Positions 8,292-17,675 of a DNA stretch of 64,000 bases are shown here, piece after piece; the stretch's first letter is position 1, and every line of letters starts with the position of its first letter. Source of the stretch: Minicystis rosea (GTDB taxonomy: Bacteria > Myxococcota_A > Polyangia > Polyangiales > Polyangiaceae). The notes beneath the pieces were generated by a model. That model saw only the letters and a list, made by a program, of their open reading frames with translations, did not search any database and had not been told where the DNA came from. Location: positions 12,942,377 through 13,006,376 of the forward strand of contig CP016211.1 in assembly GCA_001931535.1 (NCBI GenBank), written 5' to 3'. Position numbers and translations under genes: made by a program.

Positions 8292-11200
8292 GTGATATAC
8301 GACGAACCACTGGGCTTTCTCAGGGGGAAGCCGCGCCGCGACCCGATCCGAATGACACCCTCCCTCCGCCGAGAAGAGCCTCCGGCTCCATCGAGCGCAT
8401 GGCTTCGTTGCCCGGCGTGCGGTCGTCGCATCGCGGGCAGTTGTCCCGTCGACGGCCCACCCTCGCGCGCCGAGGCGCCGCCTTCGTCGCGCGCGCCCAC
8501 GCTCGCGCCGCCGAGCATCCCCGGACATCGGGTCACGCGTCTGCTCGCGCGGGGCGGCTTCGGCCTGGTCTTCGAGGGGACGCGCGAGAGCGATGGGGCG
8601 CGCGTGGCCATCAAGGTCGCCCGGGCCGATCGCGCCGATGCGGCGGCCTGCTTGGAGCAGGAGATCGTCGCCCTCACGACCATCGGCGCGCCGCACGTGC
8701 CCACCGTGCTCGCGCGCGGCGAGACCGAGGGCTCCGCGCCGTACGTGGTGATGGATCTGCTCACCGCCCCGACGCTCGCCGAGCGCCTCCTCGGCCGCGT
8801 CGATCCGCTGCCCGTCGCCGAGGCGATCGCCGTGGTGCTGGCGCTGCTCGACGCCGTCGAGCGCGTGCACGCGTGCGGCTACGTGCACCGCGATCTCAAG
8901 CCGGAGAACGTCTTCGTCGACGCTGCGCGGCGCGCGACCCTCGTCGATTTCGGCCTCGCCTCGCGCATCGGCGGCGGCTCGTCCCGGGACGTGACCAGCG
9001 AAGGCATGGGCGTGGGCACCGCGGAGTACATGGCCCCGGAGCAATGCGAGGGGCAGCACGAGCTCGACGGCCGCGCCGATCTCTACGCCGTCGGCGTCAT
9101 GCTCTTCGAGCTCTGCGTGTGCCGGCCGCCGTTTTGGGGGCCGCGCGCGCTCGTGAAGGAAAGCCACCTGAGCCGGCGCCCGCCGCGCATGGCCGCGCTC
9201 GCCGGCGGCCGCGCGATCCCGGCCGCCCTCGAAGACATCGTGGCCCGCTGCCTGGCCAAGGATCCGCGCGATCGCTTCCTGGACGTCGCCGCGCTGCGCG
9301 GGGCGCTCCTCGCCGTTCCACGCACCGGCGAAGGGCCGAGCGGGGCGTCTTCCCGATCGCCGCCCCGCACCTCGTCCACCCCGTCTTCCCAAGGCCGGAG
9401 CGATCGCGCAACCGTTGGGTTGCTCTTCTTCGAGACCGCGCTCGACGTCGCTGCGGTGAAGGCGCGCCTCGGCGTGCTCGGCGGGCACGTCGGGGAAATC
9501 GCGGGCGGCCGCTGCGTCGGCGTCTTCACCGAGAGCTCCGGCGACAACCCCGCGCGCCGCGCCCACCGCGCCGCGGAGGAGCTGATCCGGCTCGGCGTGT
9601 GCGAGCGCGCGCGCGTCGATCTCGCCGCGGTGGCCGCGCGTCTCCGGCGCGATGGAACGCGGGTGTTCTTGAGCCCGCTCTTCACCCGCGTCGATCGCTT
9701 CCCGAGCGCGCACGATCCGGATGGGGTCAGCGTCACCGCGGCGGCCGCCGATCTCGTGGGCGACGTCGGCGCCGCGCGCACCTCGATCCCGCCGCCGCCC
9801 TCGCGCCGCCCCGAGAGCTTCGCCAACGGCGTCGAAGCGTGGCCGTTCGTCGGCCGCGAGGTGCTCCTCACCACGCTGGTGGAGAGCGCGCGGACCACCA
9901 TCGAAGACAGCGCGCCCACCATCACCAGCGTCATCGCCGACGCCGGCCAGGGCAAAAGCCATCTGGCCCGCGTCCTCGTGGAGCGCCTCATCGATCTCGG
10001 GGGCACGCTGCTCACCATTCGCGCGCCGGAGCCCGCGCTCGGCGATGCCGATCGCGCCCTCGCCGATCTCCTCGCCCGCGCGCTCGATCTGCCCGCCGAG
10101 CCGCCGCCCGACGGCGGCGCCGCGCTGCTCGCGGAGCGACTCGGTCCCGGCGGCGCCGAGCTCGCGCCCGCCGTCGCGCTCGCCCTCGGTTGGATCACGG
10201 CCACGGACGTGAGCTCGCCGCTCGGCAGCGCGCTCCGCGCGCAGGGGGCCGCGCCCGGAGCGCTGCGATCCGCGCTCACCGTGGCCGCCGGCGAGGCGCT
10301 CCGGCGCCGGGCCGCGCATTGGCCGCTCCTCGTGATCGTCGACGACGCTCAATTCGCCGGTGACGTCGTGCTCTCCGCCCTCGAATACGCGGCCCGCGCC
10401 GACGCCCACGTGCCCCTTTGGGTCTGCGTGCTGGGCCGGCCTCTCGCGTTGATCGAACAACCCGGTTGGGGGCAGAACGCGGCGCGCCGCGAGCATCATC
10501 GGCTCGGCCCGCTCGATCTGCGGAGCGCGGCCGTCCTCTGCCGGCGGCTCCTCTTCCCCGTCGAGAGCTTGCCCGATTCGGTGGTGCAGCGGCTCGTGAC
10601 GCGCACCAAAGGCAATCCTCTGCTCCTCGTCGAGCTCGTGCGCGGCCTGCACCGCGAGCGCATCGTGCGCAAGAGCGCGCGCGGGGAAGCGTGGTATCTC
10701 GCCGCCGACGAGCTCGATCGGCTCCCCGATTCACCGCTCGTCGAATGGTTGGCGCGGCGCGAGCTCGACGCCCTCGCGCCCGCGCTGGCGGGGCACGCCC
10801 GCCTCCTCGCGCTCCTCGGCGAGCGCGTGAGCATCGATGAAATCGAGGGCCTTTTGCGCCACCTCGAATGGCAAGGTGGAGACATCGAGTTTCCGCTCGA
10901 CGCCAAAATCGGCACCCGCCGGCTGATCGGGGCCCGTGTCGTCGTGGAGGACGCCGCCGGACGCATCGAGTTTCGCAATGGCCTCGTGCGCGAGGCCGTG
11001 GCGCGCGCCGTCCCCGAGGCCCAGCGCCGGCGCATTCACGCCGCCGCCGCCGAATACTACGGTCGCGAGCCGGGCGCCTTGAGCGAAGATCACCGCCTCG
11101 CCCAGCTCGCTTATCACGCCGGCGAGGCCGGCCTCCCCACCGAGGCCGCGCAATCGTATCTGGCGCTGGCCGAGCGCGCGCGCGCTCGCCACGTGTACAC

Positions 11201-12392
11201 CGACGCCGAGCGTCTCTACAGCCGCGCCTTGGCAGAGCCCGCGCCCTCTTTGGCCATCGACAGGAGATCGGCGCATCGCGGCCGCGGCCTGATGCGATAT
11301 CGCATGGGTCGTTACGACGACGCCCTCGCCGATTTCTCCGAGGCGCGCCGCCTGGCCGCGGAGGCCGGCGACGTCGCCGAGCAGATTGCCATTCTGCTCG
11401 ACGAGGCCACCGCCCTCGATTGGATGGATGCTTATAAGGCCTCTCGCGATCGGGTCGAGTCGGCGCGCGCCCTCCTGCCTTCCGCGCCGTCACCGCTCCT
11501 CGATGCGCGTCTCCTCCTCGGCCTCGGCCGATCGGCCTTTCGCCAGAGCCGCAACGCGGAGGCGGCCGGCCTCCTCGAGCGCGCCGTGGCGGCGGCCGCG
11601 CCGCTCGGTGACGATGGCTACGAGACGCGCGTCATCGCGCTCATCCAGCTCGGATTCCTTCTCTCCGGCTTGGGCCGGCCCGACGACGCCGAGCGCGTGC
11701 TCGACGAGGTCGTCACGCTCGCGGAGGAGCACGGCGATCGCTTGCACCTCGGCTCCGCGCTCAACGTGCGCGCCATGCTCTGGGGCAACCTCGGGAGGAA
11801 GGCGCGCCTCGTCGCCGACATGGAGCGATCGCTCGCCATCGCGGTCGAGCTCGGGCAAACCTCGCTGGAGCTCATGGGCGAGTTCAACCTCGCCGAGTTC
11901 CTCCTCTTCATGGACGACGCGCCCGCCGCCGAGCTGCACGTCCGGCGCGCCGCGGCGCTCGATCGGTGCATCTCCGGCGACGCGGGGCGCGCCGACGTCG
12001 CCCTCCTCGAAGCGCGTCTCCGTCTCTACGGCGGTGACGTCGACGCCGCCGCCGCCATCGTCGCGCACCTGCGCGAGCGCGAAGAAGCGGCGCGCGCCCG
12101 CGGTGAAGCGCTGCTCGTGCCTTCGGACGAGGTGCTGTGCGCCATGATCGATCTCTCCGTGCGCGACGCCGACGGCGCGGCGTGGGATGCGCTGGAGACG
12201 CGGGCCGAGCAGTCCGTGGCGCAGGAGCGGCTCGAGGTCATCGAAGCACGCGGCCTCGCGGCGGAGCGGCACGGCCGTCCCGCCGAAGCCATGGCCCATT
12301 TCGAGCGCGCGCTCGTCCTGGCTCTGCAGAGCCCCAACGCCATGGGGATGCGCCTCGCCCGCCGCCTCGTTGCCGCGGCGGCGCTGCGATGA
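8292..12392 (+). CDS. Ser/Thr kinase fused to AAA/STAND-type ATPase and TPR repeats
   Basis: About 1366 residues. GTG 8292 is chosen because GGAGAGGAG lies just before it; ATG 8253 and 8352 are in frame without an SD. Order: short zinc-ribbon-like segment (CPACGRRIAGSC, about 38-49); kinase domain about 75-325 with ARGGFG, AIKVAR, HRDLKPEN, DFGLAS and APEQCEG; a degenerate class III cyclase-like domain (about 375-495, starting GLLFFETALD); ATPase with Walker A ADAGQGKSH near 547 and Walker B LLVIVDDAQ near 680; then helical TPR-type repeats from about 950 to the end. This architecture is typical of large myxobacterial signalling kinases and implies protein-protein scaffolding. Ligand and substrates are unknown. 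The downstream neighbour is convergent. Confidence 0.92.
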   Translation: MIYDEPLGFLRGKPRRDPIRMTPSLRREEPPAPSSAWLRCPACGRRIAGSCPVDGPPSRAEAPPSSRAPTLAPPSIPGHRVTRLLARGGFGLVFEGTRESDGARVAIKVARADRADAAACLEQEIVALTTIGAPHVPTVLARGETEGSAPYVVMDLLTAPTLAERLLGRVDPLPVAEAIAVVLALLDAVERVHACGYVHRDLKPENVFVDAARRATLVDFGLASRIGGGSSRDVTSEGMGVGTAEYMAPEQCEGQHELDGRADLYAVGVMLFELCVCRPPFWGPRALVKESHLSRRPPRMAALAGGRAIPAALEDIVARCLAKDPRDRFLDVAALRGALLAVPRTGEGPSGASSRSPPRTSSTPSSQGRSDRATVGLLFFETALDVAAVKARLGVLGGHVGEIAGGRCVGVFTESSGDNPARRAHRAAEELIRLGVCERARVDLAAVAARLRRDGTRVFLSPLFTRVDRFPSAHDPDGVSVTAAAADLVGDVGAARTSIPPPPSRRPESFANGVEAWPFVGREVLLTTLVESARTTIEDSAPTITSVIADAGQGKSHLARVLVERLIDLGGTLLTIRAPEPALGDADRALADLLARALDLPAEPPPDGGAALLAERLGPGGAELAPAVALALGWITATDVSSPLGSALRAQGAAPGALRSALTVAAGEALRRRAAHWPLLVIVDDAQFAGDVVLSALEYAARADAHVPLWVCVLGRPLALIEQPGWGQNAARREHHRLGPLDLRSAAVLCRRLLFPVESLPDSVVQRLVTRTKGNPLLLVELVRGLHRERIVRKSARGEAWYLAADELDRLPDSPLVEWLARRELDALAPALAGHARLLALLGERVSIDEIEGLLRHLEWQGGDIEFPLDAKIGTRRLIGARVVVEDAAGRIEFRNGLVREAVARAVPEAQRRRIHAAAAEYYGREPGALSEDHRLAQLAYHAGEAGLPTEAAQSYLALAERARARHVYTDAERLYSRALAEPAPSLAIDRRSAHRGRGLMRYRMGRYDDALADFSEARRLAAEAGDVAEQIAILLDEATALDWMDAYKASRDRVESARALLPSAPSPLLDARLLLGLGRSAFRQSRNAEAAGLLERAVAAAAPLGDDGYETRVIALIQLGFLLSGLGRPDDAERVLDEVVTLAEEHGDRLHLGSALNVRAMLWGNLGRKARLVADMERSLAIAVELGQTSLELMGEFNLAEFLLFMDDAPAAELHVRRAAALDRCISGDAGRADVALLEARLRLYGGDVDAAAAIVAHLREREEAARARGEALLVPSDEVLCAMIDLSVRDADGAAWDALETRAEQSVAQERLEVIEARGLAAERHGRPAEAMAHFERALVLALQSPNAMGMRLARRLVAAAALR

Positions 12393-12417
12393 GCGCTCCG
12401 ACATCGATGCTCGTCGA

Positions 12418-13260
12418 TCAGGGGAGCGCAGACGTGATGATCACGTTGGTCGATCCCGACGAGTCTTGGCACGACGTGTAGAACGTGCCGTCGCCCCCGA
12501 GATTGGGGCAAACCGTGCTGCACGCGCCGGCGAGGGCAATCGGCCCACAAGGCACGGGCTGGCCGCCGTCGCCGACGGCGCCGGTCGCACACACACGCTG
12601 CGCGGACCGAGCGATGGACTCGTTGCTTGCGTTGTAACAGGCCGAGAGCGCCGGGCTCGTGGTGAACAGATTCCCCCAAAAGGCCCCTTCGACGTGCGGA
12701 TACGCCGCGACCTCGGCGGAGGTGAGGTCTTTCTTGAGCGGGTTTTGCGGCGAGCGCAGGGAGATCTGCACGGTCACCCCGAAATAGTTGGTGCGCGCGG
12801 CGAGGCAGCCCGACACCAAACGTTGTTGCACCTCGTCCGAGAGCGGTTCTGTAGCCCACCCGGGCGCGAGCCCGATCATCCCGGTGTAGGTCTCGTCGTG
12901 AACGACGCCCTGCGCATCGGTCCACGCGAAGCTGAAAGAGTGTGTCGACTTCAGGGCACAGCCCACCGTGTACGCCACGAACATCCGCGAAAGCTCACCG
13001 GCGGCGCCCGGATCGGTGAGGGCCGCGCGCGCCCCCGAGCTCATCGCGGAGAATGCGAGGGCGTTGGGGACGATGGCATTGGGCACGATGGCATTGGGCA
13101 CGATGGCGTTGGGGACGATGGCATTGGGTACGATGGCATTGGGCACGATGGCGGCGCTCACGGCCTCATCGACCTCCTCGCCGTCGAGGAGATCCGCGCC
13201 GCAGCCGGTGAGAACGAGGCAGCCCATGATCGACAGATGGAGAGTCGGCGTGTGCTTCAT
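12418..13260 (-). CDS. Lipoprotein with six IVPNA pentapeptide repeats
   Basis: 280 residues. The ATG at 13260 has AAAGGAG 10 nt upstream. Signal peptide and lipobox LTGC give Cys20. After an acidic stretch (DLLDGEEVDEAVS) come six tandem IVPNA units (about residues 37-66). The rest (about 80-280) is a globular Cys-containing domain without recognised family; it has ten or so Cys, probably disulfide-bonded. The function is unknown. A repeat of this sort can act as a flexible spacer between anchor and domain. Its mRNA leader can form a GC-rich hairpin at 13300-13335. Confidence 0.75.
   Translation of the reverse strand: MKHTPTLHLSIMGCLVLTGCGADLLDGEEVDEAVSAAIVPNAIVPNAIVPNAIVPNAIVPNAIVPNALAFSAMSSGARAALTDPGAAGELSRMFVAYTVGCALKSTHSFSFAWTDAQGVVHDETYTGMIGLAPGWATEPLSDEVQQRLVSGCLAARTNYFGVTVQISLRSPQNPLKKDLTSAEVAAYPHVEGAFWGNLFTTSPALSACYNASNESIARSAQRVCATGAVGDGGQPVPCGPIALAGACSTVCPNLGGDGTFYTSCQDSSGSTNVIITSALP
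13061..13150 (-). repeat. Coding tandem repeat, six 15-bp units (IVPNA)
   Basis: On the plus strand the unit reads GCATTGGGCACGATG, with a few third-position changes (GCG for GCA, GGG for GGC). The frame is kept because 15 is a multiple of three, so copy number can vary without frameshift. Confidence 0.9.
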
Positions 13261-13626
13261 GATGAAAGCGCTCCTTTCGCCCTCGATGTCAGGAACGATG
13301 GAGGGCGCCGGCTCGCGCCGGCGTCGGGGCCCTCCACCGTGGCGCCGGCGAAATCTCCCCTTCACCGGCGCTCGGGCCTACGAGCTGGCCAATCGCTCGG
13401 AGGGGCGCGCTCTCACGCTCCTCCTCACCCCCTTTGGCCTACCCGCTCTCCCCAGCGCCGTTCGGTTCGACTCCGCTCGGCCCCCCGGAGCCCATCCATG
13501 ATGAGCTCTCGAAACACCATGTTACGCGCAGCCGATAGGCCCCCGTCCATCGGGGGTTACCGGATTCGATCAGCCTTGTCGCCGCGCGCGCGGCGGTCTC
13601 CGACAGTGGACTCTAAGGTCTCCACC
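13261..13626. other. Intergenic region with leader hairpin
   Basis: No gene recognised. At 13300-13335 the arms GGAGGGC/GCCCTCC and, inside them, GCCGGC/GCCGGC around TCGC form a strong stem-loop in the leader of the IVPNA lipoprotein gene. The remainder shows no further signal. Confidence 0.5.
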
Positions 13627-14010
13627 TCAACCGACGATCGCGGTCGATGCGATCGCGATCGCGATCCAGCCGCAGAGGAACAACAGACCACCAATCGGCG
13701 TAATGGCACCGAGGGCGCGTTTGCCCGTGAGCGTCATGAGATAGAGGCTGCCAGAGAAGAGCACGATTCCGCCGAGGAAAAGCCATCCAGCCATGGTTCC
13801 GCCGGGGACGCGGGCCGCGACCGCTGCACTGAGACCCACCGCGAGCGCATGGATCAAATGGTATTGCGCGCCGGTGTTCCACCACGCGAGCCGCTGCTGG
13901 CCATCGGGCAGGCCCTCGACGCGCGCCTTGAGCCCGTGTGCGCCGAAAGCGCCCAGCGCCACGCCGAGGAAACCGAGGATCCCGGAGAGTAGGAGGTAGG
14001 TGCGATCCAT
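13627..14010 (-). CDS. DUF423 (YgdD-type) membrane protein
   Basis: 127 residues, four transmembrane segments. The pattern ALGAFGAHGLK near residue 20-30 and YHLIHALAVGL near 50-60 are hallmarks of the DUF423 family; length is also usual. AGGA lies 6 nt before the ATG. It follows the glycosyltransferase gene by 11 nt on the same strand, so the two are probably co-transcribed. The biological role of the family is not known. Confidence 0.88.
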   Translation of the reverse strand: MDRTYLLLSGILGFLGVALGAFGAHGLKARVEGLPDGQQRLAWWNTGAQYHLIHALAVGLSAAVAARVPGGTMAGWLFLGGIVLFSGSLYLMTLTGKRALGAITPIGGLLFLCGWIAIAIASTAIVG

Positions 14011-14021
14011 GCTGAATCCTG

Positions 14022-14771
14022 TCACGCGGTGGGCACGATTTCGGGGGTCGCCGCGCGCGTCGTGAGCCGGCGCCAGGCCACGCGGCCGATGAGCCAGCCG
14101 ATGGTGACGAGGTGAAAGGCGCGGAGCCCGCTCGCTTCGCCGCGATACACGGGGCGCACCACCGCTTCTTCGATGCGCAGGCCGCGGCGGGCCAGCGCGC
14201 CGAGCAGATCGTTCGGATATCCATAGCGAGGCCAGAGGCCGTCGAGATCGGCGCCCAAGCGGCCAATGGCGCGCGCCGAAATGGCGGTGAATCCACATTG
14301 GCTGTCGGAGAGACGATCGAGCCCGGCAGCGTGGCGCGTGAGCCAAGCGAGCGCGGCCGTGCCGGCGAGGCGCGCGGGCGGCATGGTGGTCCACACGCCC
14401 GGGTGCGCGAGCCGATTGCCCTTCACGTAATCGGCCTCGCCGCGGGCCACGGGGAGCGCCACGGCCGGCAAATCGTCGGGGTGCATCTGCCCGTCGCCCG
14501 CCATCACCGCCACCACGTCGGCCCCGAGCGCGATCGCGCGTCGATATCCCGTGACGATGGCCGCGCCGACCCCGCGGTTGTCCGGGTGCTGGATCACCTC
14601 GACGCGCGCATCTCCCGAGGCGAGCGCCTCGCGCGTGGTCGCGTCGCGGCTCGCGTCGTCGACCACGATCACGTGATCGACGTAGCTCGGCATTTCCCGC
14701 ACGGTCGCGGCGATCCACGCCTCTTCGTTGTGGGCTGGGACGACGACGGCGAGGCGGACATGTTCGATCAC
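14022..14771 (-). CDS. Family 2 glycosyltransferase
   Basis: 249 residues, GT-A fold. It begins with the typical strand AVVVPAHNEEAWI, followed by VIVVDDASRDAT and an acidic metal-binding area (AVMAGDGQMHPDDL, the DxD-like DGQ). The C-terminal 35 residues contain a hydrophobic stretch that may anchor it to the membrane. This arrangement resembles dolichyl-phosphate/undecaprenyl-phosphate sugar synthases. The GTG start lacks an SD but has TAGACC 6 nt upstream (14778-14783), as in other genes here. The sugar donor is unknown. Confidence 0.88.
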   Translation of the reverse strand: MIEHVRLAVVVPAHNEEAWIAATVREMPSYVDHVIVVDDASRDATTREALASGDARVEVIQHPDNRGVGAAIVTGYRRAIALGADVVAVMAGDGQMHPDDLPAVALPVARGEADYVKGNRLAHPGVWTTMPPARLAGTAALAWLTRHAAGLDRLSDSQCGFTAISARAIGRLGADLDGLWPRYGYPNDLLGALARRGLRIEEAVVRPVYRGEASGLRAFHLVTIGWLIGRVAWRRLTTRAATPEIVPTA

Positions 14772-14868
14772 GGCGAGGGTCTAACCCGGACCGCCGCGGA
14801 TCGCACGTGCTCGCTCGTCTCGCACGCGAGGCTTTCTCGCCGGGGCCTTTCGCGGTAGTGGCAGCGCC

Positions 14869-15552
14869 ATGGCGTCGCCCTCCCGCCCGGATCTCTCTGC
14901 TGCCGCGCCCGCAGGCTCGGCGTCGCCGAGCGATCCCGCCGCGGCCGACGAAGCCGAGGGCGGCCTCTCGCGCCGCGCGCTCCTCGGCCTCGGCGGCGTC
15001 GTGTTGGGCCTCGCGGGGAGCTGGGTCGCTTACCAGCGTTTCTCGCGCTTCCCGCCGGACACCACGCCTGAAGGCGCGTACCTGCGCGTCGCCGTCGCCG
15101 TGTCCGACGGGCGCGCGCGCGACTGCTTCGCGTACCTCGAAGATCAAGCCCAGCACGCTTGTTATTCGATCCTCGGATATCGCAAGCGCGCCAGCGAGCG
15201 CGTGGCCGCGGCCTATCCGGAGCCCGAGCGATCGCGCCTGCTCGAGGCGTATCGCAAGCACGCGAACGCGGCCGATGGCGCCGACGTGTGGCTCGACATG
15301 GCCGAGCGACGCGGCTTCATCGGGCGCCTGCGTCGCGATCTCTCGGGTGTCGGCAAAGTCGAGACGAGCGGCGAGCGGGCGACCATCGAGACCGCGCGCG
15401 GCACGCGCTACGGCTTTCGCAAAAGGCCCAATGGCATCTGGGGCCTCACCCTCTTCACGGCCGAGCTACTCGCCGAAGCGGAGCGCGCCGCGCGCGACGC
15501 CGACGTGGTGGAGAAAGCCGCCGGCGATTACGAGCGCGCGCGCGACAAGTGA
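14869..15552 (+). CDS. Membrane-anchored protein of unknown function
   Basis: 227 residues. An Ala/Ser/Pro-rich head is followed by SRRALLGLGGVVLGLAGSWV (about 34-53), a hydrophobic segment with a leading RR that could be a Tat-like signal or a single anchor. The rest is a charged helical domain of about 170 residues on the outer side, rich in Arg and Glu (for example ACYSILGYRKRASERV). No family recognised. The ATG has no SD; TAGTGG lies 7 nt before it (14856-14861). Confidence 0.7.
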   Translation: MASPSRPDLSAAAPAGSASPSDPAAADEAEGGLSRRALLGLGGVVLGLAGSWVAYQRFSRFPPDTTPEGAYLRVAVAVSDGRARDCFAYLEDQAQHACYSILGYRKRASERVAAAYPEPERSRLLEAYRKHANAADGADVWLDMAERRGFIGRLRRDLSGVGKVETSGERATIETARGTRYGFRKRPNGIWGLTLFTAELLAEAERAARDADVVEKAAGDYERARDK

Positions 15553-15689
15553 CGCGCCCGCCGCCCGTCGAGCGACCCGGCCGCGCCGTGCGGGGCTTGC
15601 GGTAAGGCGCGAGCGCCCGATGAACCGCGGTGAGCACGGAGCGCCATCGCTCCGCGATCGCCGGACGATCACGGGCAGGGGAGGGGAGC

Positions 15690-16403
15690 ATGGAGAGGGA
15701 GCTGTTCCGGATCCGCGAGGGCATGGTGGTGCTGAGCGCGGACGGTGAGAAGCTCGGTCGGGTGACGGGCGTCTTCGACGATCGCATCGAGATCGAAAAG
15801 GGCATCATCTTCCACAGCGATCGCGAAGCACGCCTGGCCGACGTGGCCGAGGTGCGCGACAACGACGTTTATCTGCGTTGCAACGAATCCGAGGTCGAGA
15901 CCCTCGGTCCGCTGGAGAGCCGCGCCGTAGCCGCGAAGGCCCGCGCGCGCGCCGCGGAGCCGGTCGCGAGCACCGCCGAGCCGGCCGCAAGCTTCGCCGC
16001 GCCCCTCGTCGAGGAAGAGGCGGTGGTCGAGAAGCGCCTCGCCGACGCGGGCGAGGTCGTCGGTCGCAAAGAGACCTCGAGCGAAGAGAGGCAGGCGGAG
16101 GTGCCCGAGCCGCGCGAAGTGGTGCGCCTCGCCGAGGTGCCCGCGAGCGGCGACACCACGGCGACGCCCGCCGCCGTTCAGGAAGAGACCATCGCGGTGT
16201 TCCCGGTGCGCCGCGAGGTCGTGGAGATCTCGAAGCGCGCCGTCGTGCGCGAGGAGCTCATCGTCTCCAAGGAACTCCGCGAGGGCACCGAGACGATCGC
16301 GACCACGGTGCGCCGCGAAGAGATCGACATCGTCACCGAGGGCGACCTCGCCGAGCGCGAGGTCGTGGCCCGCGGGGAGCCGCCGTTCCGCAAAGCAGGT
16401 TGA
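15690..16403 (+). CDS. PRC-barrel / YsnF-type (DUF2382) stress protein
   Basis: 237 residues. The N-terminal 70 form a PRC-barrel-like domain (IREGMVVLSADGEKLGRVTG). After an Ala/Glu-rich linker the C-terminal half has the DUF2382 pattern: repeated motifs such as VRREVVEISKRAVVREELIV and RREEIDIVTEGDL. Such proteins are stress-associated in many bacteria (Bacillus YsnF, cyanobacterial AvaK); the molecular role is not settled. I prefer ATG 15690 because GAGGGGAG directly precedes it; an ATG at 15630 has no such site. Confidence 0.82.
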   Translation: MERELFRIREGMVVLSADGEKLGRVTGVFDDRIEIEKGIIFHSDREARLADVAEVRDNDVYLRCNESEVETLGPLESRAVAAKARARAAEPVASTAEPAASFAAPLVEEEAVVEKRLADAGEVVGRKETSSEERQAEVPEPREVVRLAEVPASGDTTATPAAVQEETIAVFPVRREVVEISKRAVVREELIVSKELREGTETIATTVRREEIDIVTEGDLAEREVVARGEPPFRKAG

Positions 16404-16421
16404 GCGCCGCCGCTCGGCATC

Positions 16422-16460
16422 GAAGGCGGCGCGTCATCGCTCTCGATCCGCGCCGCCTTC
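16422..16460. terminator. Bidirectional terminator-like hairpin
   Basis: GAAGGCGGCGCG (16422-16433) pairs perfectly with CGCGCCGCCTTC (16449-16460) over 12 bp, loop 15 nt. It lies between the convergent YsnF-type and rhodanese genes. There is no T-run. Confidence 0.6.
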
Positions 16461-16467
16461 GCCGTGC

Positions 16468-16902
16468 TCAGCCGCGCCCGGCCTTCTGGCGCAGCTCCGC
16501 GTAGGTGCCGCCCGTCGTCGCCACCGGCAGCCCCGCGTCCTGCCAGCCCGGCTCGCTCAACTGCCCGAAGGCGTCGCGCGCGCCGCCGAAGCCTGCGCGT
16601 TGATCGACCACCGTCGTGTATCCGGCGGCCATCAGCATCTCCGTCGCCCGCAGCGAGCGCGCGCCTGATCGGCACCCCAGCACGAGCTTCGCATCCTTCG
16701 GATAGAGCCCCTCGATCACCGCGAGAAACTCTGGATTCGGAGCGAGCCCCGACGGCCCCTGGCTCATCAGCGGCACGTTCTCCGCGCCCGCCGGGTGCCC
16801 CGCCGCGAACTCCGGCTCGCTGCGCACGTCGACGTAGAGATACCCCTCCTCGTCGATGAGCCTCTTCGCTTCCACCGGGGAAACGCGCTTGATGTTCGCC
16901 AT
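16468..16902 (-). CDS. Single-domain rhodanese (sulfurtransferase)
   Basis: 144 residues with one rhodanese domain. It shows the usual VDVRSEPEFAAGHPAGAENVP motif and the active-site loop LGCRSGARS with Cys77, which would carry the persulfide. GAGGAG is 9 nt before the ATG. It is followed by a convergent gene and has no operon partner. The role is likely sulfur transfer or cyanide/thiosulfate handling; the acceptor is unknown. Confidence 0.9.
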   Translation of the reverse strand: MANIKRVSPVEAKRLIDEEGYLYVDVRSEPEFAAGHPAGAENVPLMSQGPSGLAPNPEFLAVIEGLYPKDAKLVLGCRSGARSLRATEMLMAAGYTTVVDQRAGFGGARDAFGQLSEPGWQDAGLPVATTGGTYAELRQKAGRG

Positions 16903-17240
16903 GATCGATGTCTCCTCGTCTCGTCCTTCATGGGGCGGATGACGCAGCCTGCCATCCGTTCCTCGGGTCAGGGTTTCCCGCCTTCGCTGTGCAAGTCAAG
17001 CGAAGCGCGGCGAATCCCGCCTTCGTCGCGCATGCTCGCGTGGCGAAGAGGACGATGTCGTTCGGTCGCTGGCCTCGACCAGAGGCGCTCCGTGAGAATG
17101 GGTATCGCCTCGAGGCGCGACACCCACTCTCCTCGCGCTTCACCTCACCGGTGCGTCGATCCACCAGTGACCCGCGTCGGTGACCATCATGCCATCGGCC
17201 TTCGAGCGTGCCTGTTGGACGAGCATGCTGTCGCGCCGCG
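16903..17240. other. Intergenic region without recognised gene
   Basis: 338 bp between two genes on the minus strand. Open frames exist on both strands but none has a start signal or a recognisable product, and I see no clear promoter. Confidence 0.5.
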
Positions 17241-17675
17241 TTACTTCGCTTTGCGGAACGCCACGCTCCACGTGGGCGCGGCCTCTTCGATGAGCCGGAC
17301 CATCTCCGGCGGCAGATCCTCCGCCTCCGTCATGCGATGAATGGTGAGGATGTCGTCGCTCCCGAGCCCCGAAGGGCAGCGCAGCGTCCATTCGATGGCC
17401 TCCTCGAGCGAGCCCACGTCGATGAGGTAGAAGCCGCCGACGAGCTCCTTCGACTCGACGAACGGCCCGTCGAGCACCGTCCGCTTCCCGCCCGAAACGC
17501 CGATGCGCACGCCTTTGACGGCGGGGTTCAGCCCTTCGGACGCCACGAGCACGCCGGCCCGATGAAGCTCCTCGTTGTACCGCATGTAGGCGGCGATGAG
17601 CTTCTCGTCGGGGACCGCGTCGGCGGCCGGCTTCGGGGCGTTGGGATCGGGGGCCGCGGTGATCATGAATCGCAT
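17241..17675 (-). CDS. YCII / DGPF-domain protein
   Basis: 144 residues of the YCII-related DGPF family: MRFMITAAPD start, the eponymous DGPFVESKELVGGFYLI and a C-terminal helix-strand unit. AAGGAGA is 7 nt before the ATG. In many bacteria genes of this family lie beside ECF sigma factors, but no sigma factor is adjacent here. The fold is a ferredoxin-like alpha-beta barrel; an enzymatic role has not been shown for most members. Confidence 0.88.
   Translation of the reverse strand: MRFMITAAPDPNAPKPAADAVPDEKLIAAYMRYNEELHRAGVLVASEGLNPAVKGVRIGVSGGKRTVLDGPFVESKELVGGFYLIDVGSLEEAIEWTLRCPSGLGSDDILTIHRMTEAEDLPPEMVRLIEEAAPTWSVAFRKAK

Noticed and set aside
8112..10652. 846-codon open frame on the minus strand opposite the kinase-ATPase gene
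   Set aside because: Composition is Arg/Glu/Gly/His-rich without domains, a typical antisense shadow in G+C-rich DNA; the plus strand has clear kinase motifs.
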